Shown piece after piece: positions 15,262 through 32,200 of a DNA stretch of 64,000 nucleotides (its first letter is position 1; each line of letters starts with the position of its first letter). The notes beneath the pieces are model-generated. The model saw only the letters and a program-made list of their open reading frames with translations. It was not told the DNA's origin and made no database searches. A program made the translations under genes and the position numbers. This DNA is from Eriocheir sinensis (taxonomy: Eukaryota > Arthropoda > Malacostraca > Decapoda > Varunidae), in the NCBI RefSeq assembly GCF_024679095.1, contig NW_026111621.1, forward strand, positions 1,137,660-1,201,659, in the 5' to 3' direction.

Positions 15262-16605
15262 ACAACCCTGGTCGTGACGACAGTCTTCGTCTAATGAAGG
15301 ACGCTCGTGACGACTGTCGGCTCAGAAATATTGTCTAACTGCTAAAGATTTATATTTTCATTTTGCAGTCATAAGCACAACGACTTCTGGGCATGATTAC
15401 GTTTCACTGGCACAAAGTTGGGAGCCAGCACAACACGCAAACACTCCTGCTGCCTCTCCCTTGGGTTGAATTACACAACTAGTGTTGCCACCCTGAGGTC
15501 AGAAAAATGTGGAATGCAACATCTTACTCTCCGATACGGAATGGATCCATATTTTAAGGAATGGGTGGCAATCCTAAAATTTCTCGAGTCTGCCATGACT
15601 GACAGCTGCTGCTGGGAGGAGGAAAAGGGGGAGGGACGTTACGTCGCGTATTTTTCACGTGTTTTAGGACGAACCTTGACAAGTTTTACGGACTGGTTTG
15701 TGATTAACCGAAAAATGCGCTCACTACAAAGTGTTATAGTAGGATATCAATGTATTATTATTATTATTTAATATCACCACGAGTTAGGCATACAATTGTC
15801 AATGGAAAAACCCACGACAGATAGATCATGCAACCTTATAGGAATGTCGTCCGTCAGTGTTTACGGTCTCAGTTTTGTATACTTCGCACTCCGATGGTGC
15901 GCAGAGGTCACCTTGACATACGTGACCAATTGTAACAATTATTTTCCAACCTGTAACTCGTCACTCCTTCACGAGAGTCCGACTGACACACAACGACAGT
16001 CGCTCTCGCTCCGACGCTTCTTGTACATAAAGGCTACGAATATAATTCGCCTTAAGGAAGCTGAAATCTTAATCAACACCCTTTAAACGCCCCCCGACAA
16101 GCCCGTTACAAAATTTAGGATACTGATTTTATCTGCTTGACCATTCAGACAGCCAAATACGGAAGAAATGGCGTTCTATATTGGTTCAAAACGGAACGCT
16201 ACATTTCACTCTTGAATACGGGACGATTCCGTATTTTAAGGAAAGGGTGGCAACCCAAGACACAACGGAATCCCAACCCATTATAGCCTCTATGCCCCAG
16301 GACCCATGAAGACAGCTACGGTAAAATATCCTTTTAAAATTCTGGGTAGAATTCGGCGACTGTCTTGGCGGCAAGTTTGCCGCCAAGACAGTAGCAAAGA
16401 CCGTCAGGTAAACGTACGTACAGTCGGCCAACTCCTTGAGAACTGTTGGCCAGTTGGTCGGCCCACCAGTTCACAGACAGTCTGCAAGACTGTCGTCGAG
16501 ACCGTCTGCGACTGCGACAAATCGGTCAGCAGAGTCGTAATCGGCGAAGACATGGCGCCATTTAAAAAAAAAAGGGATCGTTGACTCGTCATGAGGCTAG
16601 TTGCC
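15262..16605 (-). mobile_element. GACAGTC-rich DNA transposon, copy 2 (reverse of 57902-59228)
   Basis: 15265-15760 is the reverse complement of about 58390-58860 (shared GGAATGCAACATCTTACTCT, GGTTAATCACAAA in reverse, CGTGACGACTGTCG). 16340-16605 matches 58060-58270 reversed. Terminal repeats are not seen, so both ends are truncated or decayed. 15780-16330 holds extra sequence absent from the other copy. A 15-bp-arm hairpin lies at 16359-16392. No transposase frame is readable. Confidence 0.72.
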
Positions 16606-17510
16606 GGCATTTTATTTTTTTACAGTAAAGGAAACAAGTCAAGGGCAAAAAAAAACAAAAACTAATGAAATAAAAAGCCAGCAAATCACTGCTCCTTTAA
16701 AAATATTTCAGATGCGTGGCCAAAAAAGAGATCAATTTCGGGAGCAGAGGTGTCCTGATACGCTCCTCTTGAAAGAGTTCCAAGTCGAAGACAGGGGGAA
16801 ATACAGCTGATCCTGTTTACTCTTGCATAAGGATTTTGGACAGTATACAGATGAGCTTGGGTAGAGAGTCATGTGCAGCAGGGAAGCGGGAGGGGGGAAG
16901 GCATGCAGTTAGCAAGTTCAGAAGAGCAGTCACTGTGAAAATAACGATAGAAGATAGAGAGATGCAACATGACAGTGGAATTTAAAAGGTAGAAGACTGC
17001 CGGTAAGAGGAGGAGAGGAGTTGATAAGACGAAGAGCCTTAGACTCAACGTTGTCCAAAAAAGCTGTGTGAGTGGAGCCCCCCCCCCCCCCACACACACA
17101 CACACTCGAGAATTATACATCATACGAGAACGGACAAGGCCCGTGTATACAGATAGCAACTGTGCGGGGGAAAAGCGCTGGCGGAGACGGTACAGAATGT
17201 GAAACCAGGAGGATGCTGATTTAGTGAGAGGTAAAGTTTCCACTTAGGATTTTGAGTTAAGTATAGACCGAGGATGTTTAGGGTAGAAGAAGGTGATAGC
17301 TGAGAGTTGTCGAGGAATAGGGGATAGGTGTTTGGAAGATTGTGTCGAGTTGGTATGTGGAGAAATTGACTTTTTGAGGCATTGAAAGACACCGGGTTCC
17401 TTCTTCACCAATCGGAAATGATAGCAAAGTCTGAGGTTAAGAAGAGTCTTGTAATTCTTGTTGGGAGGGTCTTCTGTTGAAAGAAGTTTCAGCTCTCGAG
17501 CCATCTGCTA
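16606..17510 (-). mobile_element. Jockey-like LINE copy 3 (minus), 5'-truncated
   Basis: Starts at poly-T 16611 with the 3' UTR. From right to left: SFNASKSQFLHIPTRHNLP, SSTLNILGLYLTQNPKW, LYRLRQRFSPAQLLSVYTG, then [18 protein letters not shown]. It ends near 17505 just upstream of the RRPS..E block. Frameshifts throughout. A (CA)/(C)n expansion at 17081-17104 interrupts the MEYASHVWGG block. Confidence 0.85.
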
Positions 17511-17534
17511 CCACTTTTGGCACTCCTCGTTTTC

Positions 17535-17663
17535 CTCCTCCTCCTCCTACTACTACTACTAATGGTGATGATGATTATAATAATGAAAATAATATAATTG
17601 GTAATACTAAATAAATTACTACTACTACTACTACTACCACTACTACTGCTATTACTAATGATA

Positions 17664-17747
<84 letters not shown>
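17535..17747. repeat. Compound trinucleotide repeat (CTC/CTA/AAT)
   Basis: CTC, then CTA, then interrupted ATG/AAT units, ending in pure (AAT)n directly abutting the SINE at 17748. Confidence 0.92.
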
Positions 17748-18071
17748 GGCGGTGGCTGAGTGGTAGCGTGCTGGGCCCACATTCACCGCGTGATGGACGA
17801 CGCGGGTTCGAATCCCCATGCTACCACCTCGGATTTTTCAGTCACCGCCGAGTGGCTTAAAAATACCCACATGCTGTCCCATCAACCCGGACTCTAGAGG
17901 AAACCGTCCAAGTGAATGAAGAACGAGTTCCGGGGGGCAGCATGAGCCAAGAAAAGATGGCGCTACTATAAAAACACTTGCCTGCGCCATGACGGGCTGG
18001 GGCCGACCTTCATCCAGGCCCCTCAAGAGAGCTTACCGGCGCTATAGGCGTACGCGTAAAAAAAAAAAAAA
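17748..18071 (+). mobile_element. tRNA-derived SINE copy 3 (plus)
   Basis: Starts GGCGGTGGCTGAGTGGTAGC, followed by GGGTTCGAATCCCC at 17804-17817, so both pol III boxes are intact. The body shares GGATTTTTCAGTCACCGCCG and CCCGGACTCTAGA with the other copies. Ends GGCGTACGCGT plus A14, then (AAT)n. About 310 bp without the tail. Confidence 0.88.
17750..17817 (+). promoter_or_regulatory. Internal RNA polymerase III promoter of SINE copy 3
   Basis: A box TGGCTGAGTGG (17753-17763) and B box GGTTCGAATCC (17805-17815) fit the tRNA-type consensus with normal spacing (about 42 bp). This is the only SINE copy in the window with a perfect B box. Confidence 0.75.
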
Positions 18072-18076
18072 TAATA

Positions 18077-18146
<70 letters not shown>

Positions 18147-18155
18147 TAATAATAA
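18072..18155. repeat. (AAT)n microsatellite after SINE tail
   Basis: AAT units, with one AAC variant at the end, follow the A14 tail directly. Confidence 0.95.
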
Positions 18156-18335
18156 ATTGCCATGAGGTGTCGCTTAATATATCAAGTGTATTGCAACGAA
18201 TTTTCGTTTTACTTTTCCATTTTATTTACTATGAAGGATACTGTTGTGCTATGTGATATACCCCCAAATATCTGGCTGCTCCACTAACTAATGAAATTTT
18301 TTTTTTTCTTAATGTCCACCTCTTCTTTCCTTCAG

Positions 18336-18516
18336 GCACTTGGCGAACCACAAGCAGTGGCTCGGTCAGCCCGAAGACTACTCCACTTGTATGCTGGTGA
18401 CTTCCCTGAGCCACACTTACGCACACGTGTTTCTCTTCGCTACTTTAATGCTTGGCGGGACATCTGTCATTGCGCGTCATTCAGACAATCTGTTGGAAAT
18501 GATAAATGAACATAAT
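18336..18516 (+). CDS. Acyl-CoA synthetase-like gene, exon B
   Basis: 181 nt. After the shared Lys codon it reads HLANHKQWLGQPEDYS and then CMLVTSLSHTYAH, VFLFATLMLGGTSVIARH and NLLEMINEHN. This matches the part of the AMP-binding domain that follows the P-loop by about 40 residues, where family members have a small hydrophobic block with His, then a Gly-Gly turn and a [V/I]xxxxF-type strand. The acceptor CTTTCCTTCAG ends at 18335 and the donor GTACGA starts at 18517. Phase joins exactly with exon A (AA+G) and ends at 0. The upstream intron is about 15.1 kb and full of LINE and SINE insertions; the downstream intron is only 323 bp and is mostly an (AT)n array. Overlapping open frames in the other phases do not resemble known proteins. 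Confidence 0.88.
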
Positions 18517-18839
<323 letters not shown>

Positions 18840-18986
18840 GTGACGCTTGCTGTCTTGCATCCATGTCACCTTAAAATGATGATAAACTCAGCCGCGTCGC
18901 ATGACAACAAACCTACATCTCTGAAGACCGTCACCACAGCCGCGGCCCACCTTGCTGCTTCCGTTGCTGAAGCCTTCAGACAGAAG
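18840..18986 (+). CDS. Acyl-CoA synthetase-like gene, exon C
   Basis: 49 codons, phase 0 to phase 0. It reads [17 protein letters not shown], then [20 protein letters not shown] and RQK. In the family this is the segment of the form TxxxxVPPxxxxLxxS...SLxxxxxGAAPLxxxxxxxF, between the central strand and the YGxTE motif. The GGAPL turn is replaced by TAAAHL, so the glycine-rich adenine-binding turn is altered. The acceptor CCCAACAG (18832-18839) has a weak pyrimidine tract because an (AT)n/(GT)n array ends 23 bp upstream. The donor AAG|GTAAGA at 18987 is strong. A (TC)n/(AT)n array begins 70 bp downstream. Assignment rests on frame continuity with exon B and on the domain order. Confidence 0.83.
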
Positions 18987-19052
18987 GTAAGAGCAGACCT
19001 TTCGTGCATCCTATCAATAACTACAAATACCATTTAAGGAAGGGAAAGCAGT

Positions 19053-19593
<541 letters not shown>

Positions 19594-20578
19594 GGGGCGA
19601 AATTCACAAACATACACACCAACTACGAACTAACATGACTACGCACTATTGATTTAGCGACCGACGTTAGCGTCAGATTCACGAAGCAAACCTTAGATGG
19701 TAGTTAGAGGCGTGCTAAGTCAGCGAGGCCGCTGATTGGTTCATGACGGCATTGGCCTTGCAGCGAATCGTAAGCACGTTTACAGAACTGTCAGCCAACC
19801 CTAGGGAGGCCCCTCCGGCTGCTGGTTCAAGAAACCATTCGCTTTTCCCATTTTTCTTTCTTTTAAGGCAAACTGTACTAAATTGTAATCTATGAATTTA
19901 ATTATTTCGTTGTTTGCTGCAGATTTACGTCAACGTAACTCTTCTGTTCGATTTCTTGTTACCTATGACCATGCTTAAGATGAAGAAAAAGAAGATATGG
20001 AGGAGACTGAGGCAGGAAGAAAGCAAAGAGAAATATAGGACAGATATCGAGGCAGACAGGAACGAAGGACAAGGCAGGGACGAGGGAAAATTAAGACTGT
20101 CTTACCATATCTGCAGCCCAACTCATGGGCTAGCTGTTACCCGACAAAAGTCCATGGTCCCCCCACGGAGGGACAAATCTAGAGATGGATGGATGAATGG
20201 ATGAGGAGGTAGGAAGAGGCTATACCGCCCACACTTATCATATACCTTTCAAAGTGTGTATATCTCATCATTTTATAAAGAAATGGGCTTCCTCTACTCG
20301 CACAGTTATATTTCAAGTTGAAAAACGCGATTTATAACAATTTATACGTAAATATGATAATATTGTTAGCGTTTACTGCACCCCCGAGGCAGTAGTTATT
20401 TAACAACATATTTAGCGTCACACAGAGCGCGGTAAAACTTTGTAAATCTACGCGCTAACCCGTGACTTCATCGATTAGTTGGTAGTTATTACCGTGCGAG
20501 CTTTGCGAATCTCAATGTTCTCAAAACTACGCACTAAGGGCCCAAAACTACGAACTAAGCCTATATGAATTCGGCCCC
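19594..20578. mobile_element. Probable non-autonomous TIR transposon
   Basis: Left end GGGGCGAAATTCAC and right end (reverse complement) AGGGGCCGAATTCAT. Both are followed within 30 bp by an ACTACGAACTAA-type motif that recurs near both ends (19620s, 20525, 20550). About 985 bp with no transposase. No clear target duplication, so the ends are approximate. Confidence 0.5.
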
Positions 20579-20727
20579 TGGTTAAGGTTACTGTGGGCAA
20601 GATCAAGAGAATAGACCAGGTCTTTTCATGCGCAGCTTTGACGTCATCAGCAGTATGATAGAGAGCAGGCGGAGAATAATAAGGAAAACGAGAGATATTT
20701 CATGGGTAACTGAAACGTTTTCAGTTT

Positions 20728-25848
<5,121 letters not shown>

Positions 25849-27530
25849 CGATACAGAACGCCCAACCTCGAGGAAGCTGATTTAGCGAGAGAGAAGATAT
25901 GAAGTTTCCAGTTGAGATTTTGAGTTAAGGATAGACCGAGGATGTTTAGTGTTGAAGAAGGTGACAGCTGAGTGTTGTCGAAGAATAGGGGATAGGTGTT
26001 CGGAAGATTGTGTCGAGTTGATAGGTGGAGAAATTGAGTTTTTGAGACATTGAAGGACAAAAGGCTCCTTCTGCCCCAGTCGGAAATGATAGCAAGGTCT
26101 GAGGTTAAGCGTTCTGCAGTCTCCAGTCTGGAGTTGTGTACTTCTTGTTGAGAGGGTCTTCTATTGAAAGAAGATGAATAATGCAGAGTGGAGTCGTCGG
26201 CGTATGAGTGGACAGGACAGTTTGTTATGGAAAGAAGATCATTGATGAATAACAGGAAGAGAGTGGGTGATAGGACAGAGCCCTGTGGAACGCCACTCTT
26301 GATAGGTTTAGGAGAAGAGCAGTGACCGTCTACCACCGCAGAGATAGAACGGCCGGAAAGGAAACTGGAGATAAAGGAACAGAGAAAGGGATATAATCCG
26401 AAAGAGGGCAGTTTAGAAAGCAAAGACATGTGCCAGACTCTATCGAAGGCTTTCGATATGTCTAGCGCAACAGAGAAAGTTTCACCGAAACGGCTAACAG
26501 AGGATGACCAAGAGTCAGTTAAGAGAGCAAGAAGATCGCCAGTAGAACGCCCCTTGCGGAACCCATACTGGCGATCAGATAGAAGGTTAGAAGTGTAAAG
26601 GTGCTTTTGAATCTTCCGGTTAAGGATTGATTCAAAAGCTTTAGATAGACATGAAAGTAAAGCTATTGGTCGATAGTTTGAGGGATTGGAGCGGTCACCC
26701 TTCTTAGGCACAGGCTGTACAAAGGCATACTTCCAGCAGGAAGGAAAGGTAGTTGTTGATAGGCAGAGACGAAAGAGTTTGACCAGGTAGGGTGTCAGCA
26801 CATAAGCACAGTTTTTAAGGACAATAGGAGGCACTCCATCAGGTCCATAAGCCTTCTGAGAGTTGAGGCCAGAGAGGGCATAGAAAACATTATTAGGAAG
26901 AACCTTAATAACAGGCATAAAGGAGTCAGAGGGCGGATGAGTAGGAGGAATATGCCCAGAATCGTCCAAGGTGGAGTTCTTACAGAAAGTTTGAGCGAAG
27001 AGTTCAGCCTTAGAGACAGATGAGACGGCAGTGCTGCCGTCAGGGTTAAGGAGAGGAGGGAAAGAGGAAGAAGTGAAATTGGAGGAGATATTTTTGGCTA
27101 GATGCCAGAATTCACGGGAAGAATTAGAAGCGAGGTGTTGAGATTTTCTATTTATAAAAGAAGTTTTGGTAAGTCGGAGAATAGATTTGACACGATTCCA
27201 GGCTGAAATGTATAGATCAAAGTTAGTGGGAATTCGAAGGCTCAGGAACCTTTTGTGAGCTGCCTCTCTATCTTTGATAGCACGAAAACAAGCATGATTA
27301 AACCAGGGCTTTTTAGCATGATGAGTTGATAAATTACGTGGAATGTATGCCTCCATTCCAGAGACAATCACCTCTGTGATGCGGAGAGCACACACAGAGG
27401 GGTCTCTCTCCTGGAAGCAGTAATCGTTCCATGGGAAATCGGAAAAGTACATCCTAAGGTCGTCCCACCGAGCTGAAGCAAAATGCCAGAAGAATTGCCT
27501 CCTCGGCGGGTCCAGAGGATGTGCAGGATG
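25849..27530 (-). mobile_element. Jockey-like LINE copy 5/6, inverted linker-RT segment (minus)
   Basis: A single open frame of about 560 LINE codons within a 628-codon ORF (27575-25689). It has [108 protein letters not shown], the catalytic YADDST box near 26194-26205, and then the C-terminal region up to RLGVLYRL at 25849. No stop or frameshift occurs, so this RT is intact. It lacks the rest of the C-terminus and the 3' UTR. The ORF's last 50 codons are antisense endonuclease sequence from the neighbouring plus segment. Ends and overlap with 24750-25848 suggest one element with an internal inversion. Confidence 0.9.
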
Positions 27531-27689
27531 AGGAGGAGAGGATGTACCATAATATCGCTCGGCCACTACCAGCATGTGTTCTCACATGAACCATTATACA
27601 ATCTTAGGTGATAAATAATAAAAAAAAAAAATGCCATCTGTGTTAGTTTTTCAACAAGAGGAAAAAAAAAAAGAGAGAGAAGTAATTAT
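27531..27689. other. Spacer between LINE and gypsy remnants
   Basis: A-rich with short homopolymers; nothing recognised. Confidence 0.5.
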
Positions 27690-27990
27690 GGAAGACGACT
27701 AGCAGGCCTCAACTTTTGCCTGTAGGAAAAGGAGCTAGTGTCAGGTGGGGAAGGCATGGAAGGTCCTGAGGTAGAAGTGGGAATAGGAGGCTGAATGTTA
27801 GGCGAAAGGGGCACACTCACATGCTTGAGCCTATCAGCGTGAACTACCTCTGAACAATGACTGGCCGGGTCAAGAATGTTAAATTTATTATCATGCATCT
27901 TTGCAGTAATAAGGCAAGGGCCTGAAAATTTAGAGAGCAATTTGCTAAAGCGGCCAGGAACACTCTCCACAGAAAGTTTTCGAATGCTTT
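27690..27990 (-). pseudogene. Ty3/gypsy integrase C-terminal (GPY/F) segment
   Basis: Minus frame reads GRFSKLLSKFSGPCLITAKM, NKFNILDPASHCSEVVHADR. This is the GPY/F module that follows the catalytic core of gypsy integrases (K[LF]xxxxxGPxxI ... VHxxRLK). After it comes a Pro/Ser-rich tail. It is the continuation of the integrase that breaks off at about 29190, separated by an insertion. Confidence 0.72.
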
Positions 27991-29190
27991 AAACACCATG
28001 CATTCTGAGCTACACGGACGGAAATTGTTGAGACCCCCTCCCCTTTACGTCATTCTGGTGCTAATTTAGTACCACCGAGTGAATAAAATAATTATGTAAC
28101 ACATTCCGCTTGAGGACTATCAGTCAGTTAGTTTAAATGCCGTGACTGACGTCATTTCTATTCAAATGAGGGAATGATAATTCCAGGTGGTAGTTCGAGT
28201 ATAATTGCAAGTAATATAAAATTAAAATATCTGCCAAAATTAATACGTAAACCACATATTGCGATGGATTGGTTAGGTATAACATATATGAAGATGAGAG
28301 GAGTTTATTTATAGTATTTCTACGAGAATCTGGCGGACGAGAGGTGGCGGATGAGGGGTCAGCCAAAGTCAGCACCGCCCCGCGCCTTGCCAGACACTCT
28401 CAACACCTCCCTCTTTTTCTCATATGTCAAATATTTACTACCTTTAAATGAATTTATTTCAATAATTGAATAATCGAATAAGGTCATATAGTATTCAGAT
28501 TGTTTCGTTTTTAGGGTAATGACAAATATTTTGTGTAAATACCAGGACACTTGACAATGTTGGAATACAACGTTGTCAAGTGTCCTGGTATTTACACAAA
28601 ATATTTGTTATTATCATAAAAATGAAGCAATCTTAACACTATATGACCTTATTGGATTATCCAGTTATTTAATTAAATTCATTTAAAGGTAGTAAATAGC
28701 TGACATATAAGAGGAAGCGGGAAGTATTGAGAGTATGTGGCAGCTGCGGGGCTTAGCTGACCCCGCACCCGCCAGATTATAGTGGAACGACTATGAAATA
28801 TGAGTGTACCTATGCACCGCCTCCGCCGATTTTACTGTTAAGTCTGCTTCGAGGCTTCGAGGCGTGTCACTAGTGGAGCCTGTTTCCACATATATGCTGA
28901 CCCATAGTTATATGGTAGAGATGGACACATCAATCCGCCGTGGTTTGGCGATAACTGAGCCCTTCAGTGTGAGGGATAATAATGACTTTGCGCGGGTCTT
29001 GTGGGGTCTCCGCCGAGACTAACGTGAGTACGTGTGACTTACTGCGACCATCAAATCAACAGATGATCGAAACGTATCATATACGGTATAGTAATGGATT
29101 CAGATGCAGCATCACAACCAGGGGTACCATCCATTCCGAGGCGACTAGCCACGATCGATGTATTTTCACATCCATCGTCCCCAGGTGTTC
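27991..29190. other. 1.2-kb insertion in the gypsy integrase, contains a large palindrome
   Basis: Interrupts the integrase between SIGDSVIKHVHSPRK (29190 side) and the GPY/F module (27990 side). The centre is an imperfect inverted repeat, 28310-28790. The ends do not show obvious terminal repeats or target duplication and no coding is recognised. It may be a fold-back element or displaced inverted LTR pieces. Confidence 0.5.
28310..28790. repeat. Large imperfect palindrome (arms about 215-235 bp)
   Basis: Centre near 28565 with 5-nt loop GAATA between GACACTTGACAATGTTG and CAACGTTGTCAAGTGTC. Outer arms match with indels: TCATATGTCAAATATTTACT vs reversed AGTAAATAGCTGACATATAA, and AATCTGGCGG near 28327 vs CCGCCAGATT near 28778. 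Confidence 0.88.
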
Positions 29191-30291
29191 GATAACTTTT
29201 CGTGGAGAATGTACATGCTTTATCACAGAGTCTCCGATACTGAAGGTGATGGGACTTGCTTGGAGGTGTTGTTTACGCAGCTTCTCCTCACGGGAAGCTT
29301 CAAGCTTATCCCTCACAGAAGCATAAGTAGTTTGAAAATTGTGGAGCTGCATCTGAGAGTAGTCGTTAAAGGAATAGAGGGGGCGAGGAGTCTGCAAAAT
29401 AACATCATAAGACAGTCTTTTGTCATAGCAAAAAAAGGATGTAGTGAGGCGCTTTGTCTGTGGAGGAATTGACAGAGTTGTTAATACAAGCAGCAACATG
29501 GGTAGCCAATCTTCCCAAGATTCCGGAAAACGACCTGCATAATGACGCAGAATCTCTAGAATCTTCCTCTTGGTCCTTTCGACAAGGCCGTTAGACGCCG
29601 GATGATGTGCAGTAATGAATGTTTGTTTAATTTTAAACTGTTGGCAAATATACCGAAGAAATTTGTTCTTAAATTCTGTCATATTATAACAGAAAAGTAT
29701 ACGGAGAGACGTGTAGGGACTAATCAGGTTAGAGACAAGTGCATGAGGGACTGTTGTAGCAGACTTACCGCGTAATGGCGCTAAGACCACAAAACAGCTG
29801 AAGTGATCAACGCTGACAAGGACGTATGAGGAGCCTTGATGAACGCAAGGGAGCTGTAACAGATCAATGCCAACAACATCAAAAGGTCCGTCAGGTAGCG
29901 GATAGTCCAAAATTGGAGCAGTCTTAGTAAAACCTTTGGTTTGTGCACAAGACAGACATTGCGCAATATGTTTTTCAATATCAAGTCTCATCGTAGGCCA
30001 GTAATATTTAGCACGAGCCGCAGCTAAGGTTCTGTCCCGTCCTTGGTGACCACCATGCGGAACGTCATGAAGAAGTTGCAGGACAGTCTTCACCAGAGCA
30101 GAAGGGATGATAACCTGGGTAACGCCTCTTTCATGAATGGCCACTGTGCGACAGTCATTGCCATCCTGTAAGGAAAAAGGCAGAAAGGGGTACAGGTGGA
30201 TGAGGTAATGTGGAGTCATCGCCAGACTCGAGGGCGTAGACGACTTTAGACCATAACGCGTCATGACGTTGGGCCGTCTGAAGCTCGTCAA
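29191..30291 (-). pseudogene. Ty3/gypsy integrase core, catalytic Asp lost
   Basis: Open minus frame (404 codons) with an HHCC zinc domain (HDVPHGGHQGRDRTLAAARA and CLSCAQT), then VVGIDLLQL (first catalytic Asp), CYNMTEFKNK where the family has DNGTEFKN (second Asp changed to Tyr, Gly to Met, near 29690), and HHPASNGLVERTKRKI (catalytic Glu). The integrase would join cDNA to host DNA; loss of the second Asp makes it inactive. The frame runs out at the insertion near 29190. Confidence 0.85.
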
Positions 30292-30816
30292 GTGAGAAGT
30301 TCTGGACCTGAGAAACTACAGCGACAGGAATATGTCGGGACAACGCGTCAGCGACAGTGTTGGCTTTACCCGGTAGATACTTTATCACAAGGTTGAACTG
30401 TTGGATGGTGAGGTACCACCTAGCCAGGCGGCCGGTGAGATTCTTGCCACTGAAAAGAGTTGTAACTGCAGTGTGGTCAGTGTAAAATGTTATAGGATAA
30501 TTAAAAATAATATTCTTGAATAATCTGAGGGCCCAGACAACAGCTAGAGCTTCAAGGTGAGTTACAAAGTACCTTGAATCAGGATCTGTAAGTACACGGC
30601 TAGCGTAAGCAATGACATGTGGACGTTGTCCATCTACAATCTACATTAAAACTGCACCAATGCCAAAAGAAGAAGCGTCTGTGCACATAGTAAAAGGCAA
30701 GGTGTAATCAGGAAACGCTAAGATCGGGGCATGTGTCAGAGCATGCTTGAGAGTATGAAAACTCTGTTGATGAGCGTCGTTCCACACGAAGGGAACATTC
30801 TTCTTTACAAGACGCG
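30292..30816 (-). pseudogene. Ty3/gypsy RNase H region, frameshifted
   Basis: Minus frames include IKYLPGKANTVADALSRH (30388-30330), the RNase H C-terminal HxPGxxNxxADALSR signature with the His changed to Leu. The rest is scattered over several frames with stops. Confidence 0.72.
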
Positions 30817-31530
30817 TTACAGGGGATGCGATAGACGCAAAGTTTTTTTGACAAATGCTCTATAATAACCAGCAAGGCCTAGAAAAGAGCGAACATGGTC
30901 AGTAGCTTTGGGTGTAGGAAAGTCTTTGACGGCAGTGATTTTAGAATCAACAATGTGAATACCATCTCCATCGACAAGGTGACCCAAAAACTGAATACGA
31001 GACTTAAGGAAGTTGCACTTAAACAACTTGACCTTTAGGCCAGCTTTAGAAAGTCTATTAAAAACAACTTCAAGTTTCTGGAGATGAGAGTTAATGTCGT
31101 TAGAGACAATGATGAGCTTACCGAGGTGTACGAAGAGACCTTTGTGAATAACGCCAGCAAAAAGATAATTAATCATACGCTGGAAGGTAAGAGGTGCATT
31201 GCGTAAACCCATGGGCAGGCGACACCATTCGTAATGACCTGTGCAAGTCGTTAAGTTAGTAATCTCCCGTGATGCTTTGTCCAAGGGTATTTGCCAGAAA
31301 CCGGACATGAGGTCGAGGCTGGTGAAGACTGTGTTACTCTTTCTGATAGACTGAAGCTATTCACCTAAGACAGGAAGTGGATAGCGGTCAGGGACCGTCA
31401 GAGCGTTCACTTTCCTGAAGTCGATGACGATCAGGACGCACCGTAGCGAGTGTGGACTCTAAAGCAAGACGGCGGATGCGCATAGTGTCAGGTAAGGACA
31501 TTACCAGGGTGCCGACAGGAACAAAGTCCG
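30817..31530 (-). pseudogene. Ty3/gypsy reverse transcriptase, YLDD box destroyed
   Basis: Minus frame 31308-30817: MSGFWQIPLDKASREITNLT, WCRLPMGLRNAPLTFQRMIN, LFVHLGKLIIVSND, FLGHLVDGDGI and VRSFLGLAGYYRAFV. The metal-binding box should read YLDDLIIVS; here it is HLGK, so both catalytic Asp residues are gone (about 31112-31130). Upstream, DFRKVNALTVPDRYPLPVL (31440-31370) sits in another frame. The region before that appears deleted back to the protease end. Confidence 0.85.
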
Positions 31531-31852
31531 GTAAACGAACATAAAGTCGGACACATGAAGTGGGGCCAATGTATTAGTCACCAATGACAACAGAAGAAAC
31601 AAGGTCCTGAGCAGAGGTCGAACGTTTCTCCTCTGGGGCACTAGGCACTGTAGTGGCAATAGGCACACTTGGGTCCTATGGGGGGACTGCGATGTCGTCA
31701 GGAGCCGTAGTCGCCAGGGCAGAGACAGTCTGGCTCAGAAGGGACTTGGGTTTTCCATAGCATGGTGAAGGATCACATCTGCAGAAATAGCAAGACGTTT
31801 AGGGAATATGTCAATAGAATGGGAAACAAGGGACTGGATGTCTAAAAGTCCA

Positions 31853-32200
31853 TCACACTGAAGGGCAAACTTTTGGGTGACAAAAAAAATTAATGTTGAA
31901 TATCTTGGAATAATGTGTGAAGGAGACAGGCACAGTGATGGTGCCGAGAACAGTTAAGGCAGAACCATCAACACCTTTTAAGGATACATCATAATGATAT
32001 AAGGGGATGTCTTGCAGGGTGTCTTTCAAAGCTATAAAAGCACTGTGACTAAGCACATTTACTGAATCACCTGTGTCAACCCCTAGTGCAAAAGCAACAC
32101 CGTTAACAAAGGACTGAGAAGTTAACATACTTAAATTGGAACAAGCAGCAATAATGGAGGGGATAGTGGTGTGCTGTTGGGATGACTTTTGGGCATACAT
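31853..32200 (-). pseudogene. Ty3/gypsy aspartic protease segment
   Basis: Minus open frame reads FALGVDTGDSVNVLSHSAF, the retropepsin DTGAS box with Ala replaced by Asp, then LKGVDGSALTVLGTITVPV, a typical retropepsin strand. It lies between the gag zinc knuckles and RT, in the normal gypsy order. Confidence 0.72.

Noticed and set aside
17748..17830. Functional tRNA gene
   Set aside because: Pol III boxes are good, but no proper acceptor and anticodon stems can be drawn and the unit extends into a SINE body with a poly-A tail shared by other copies.
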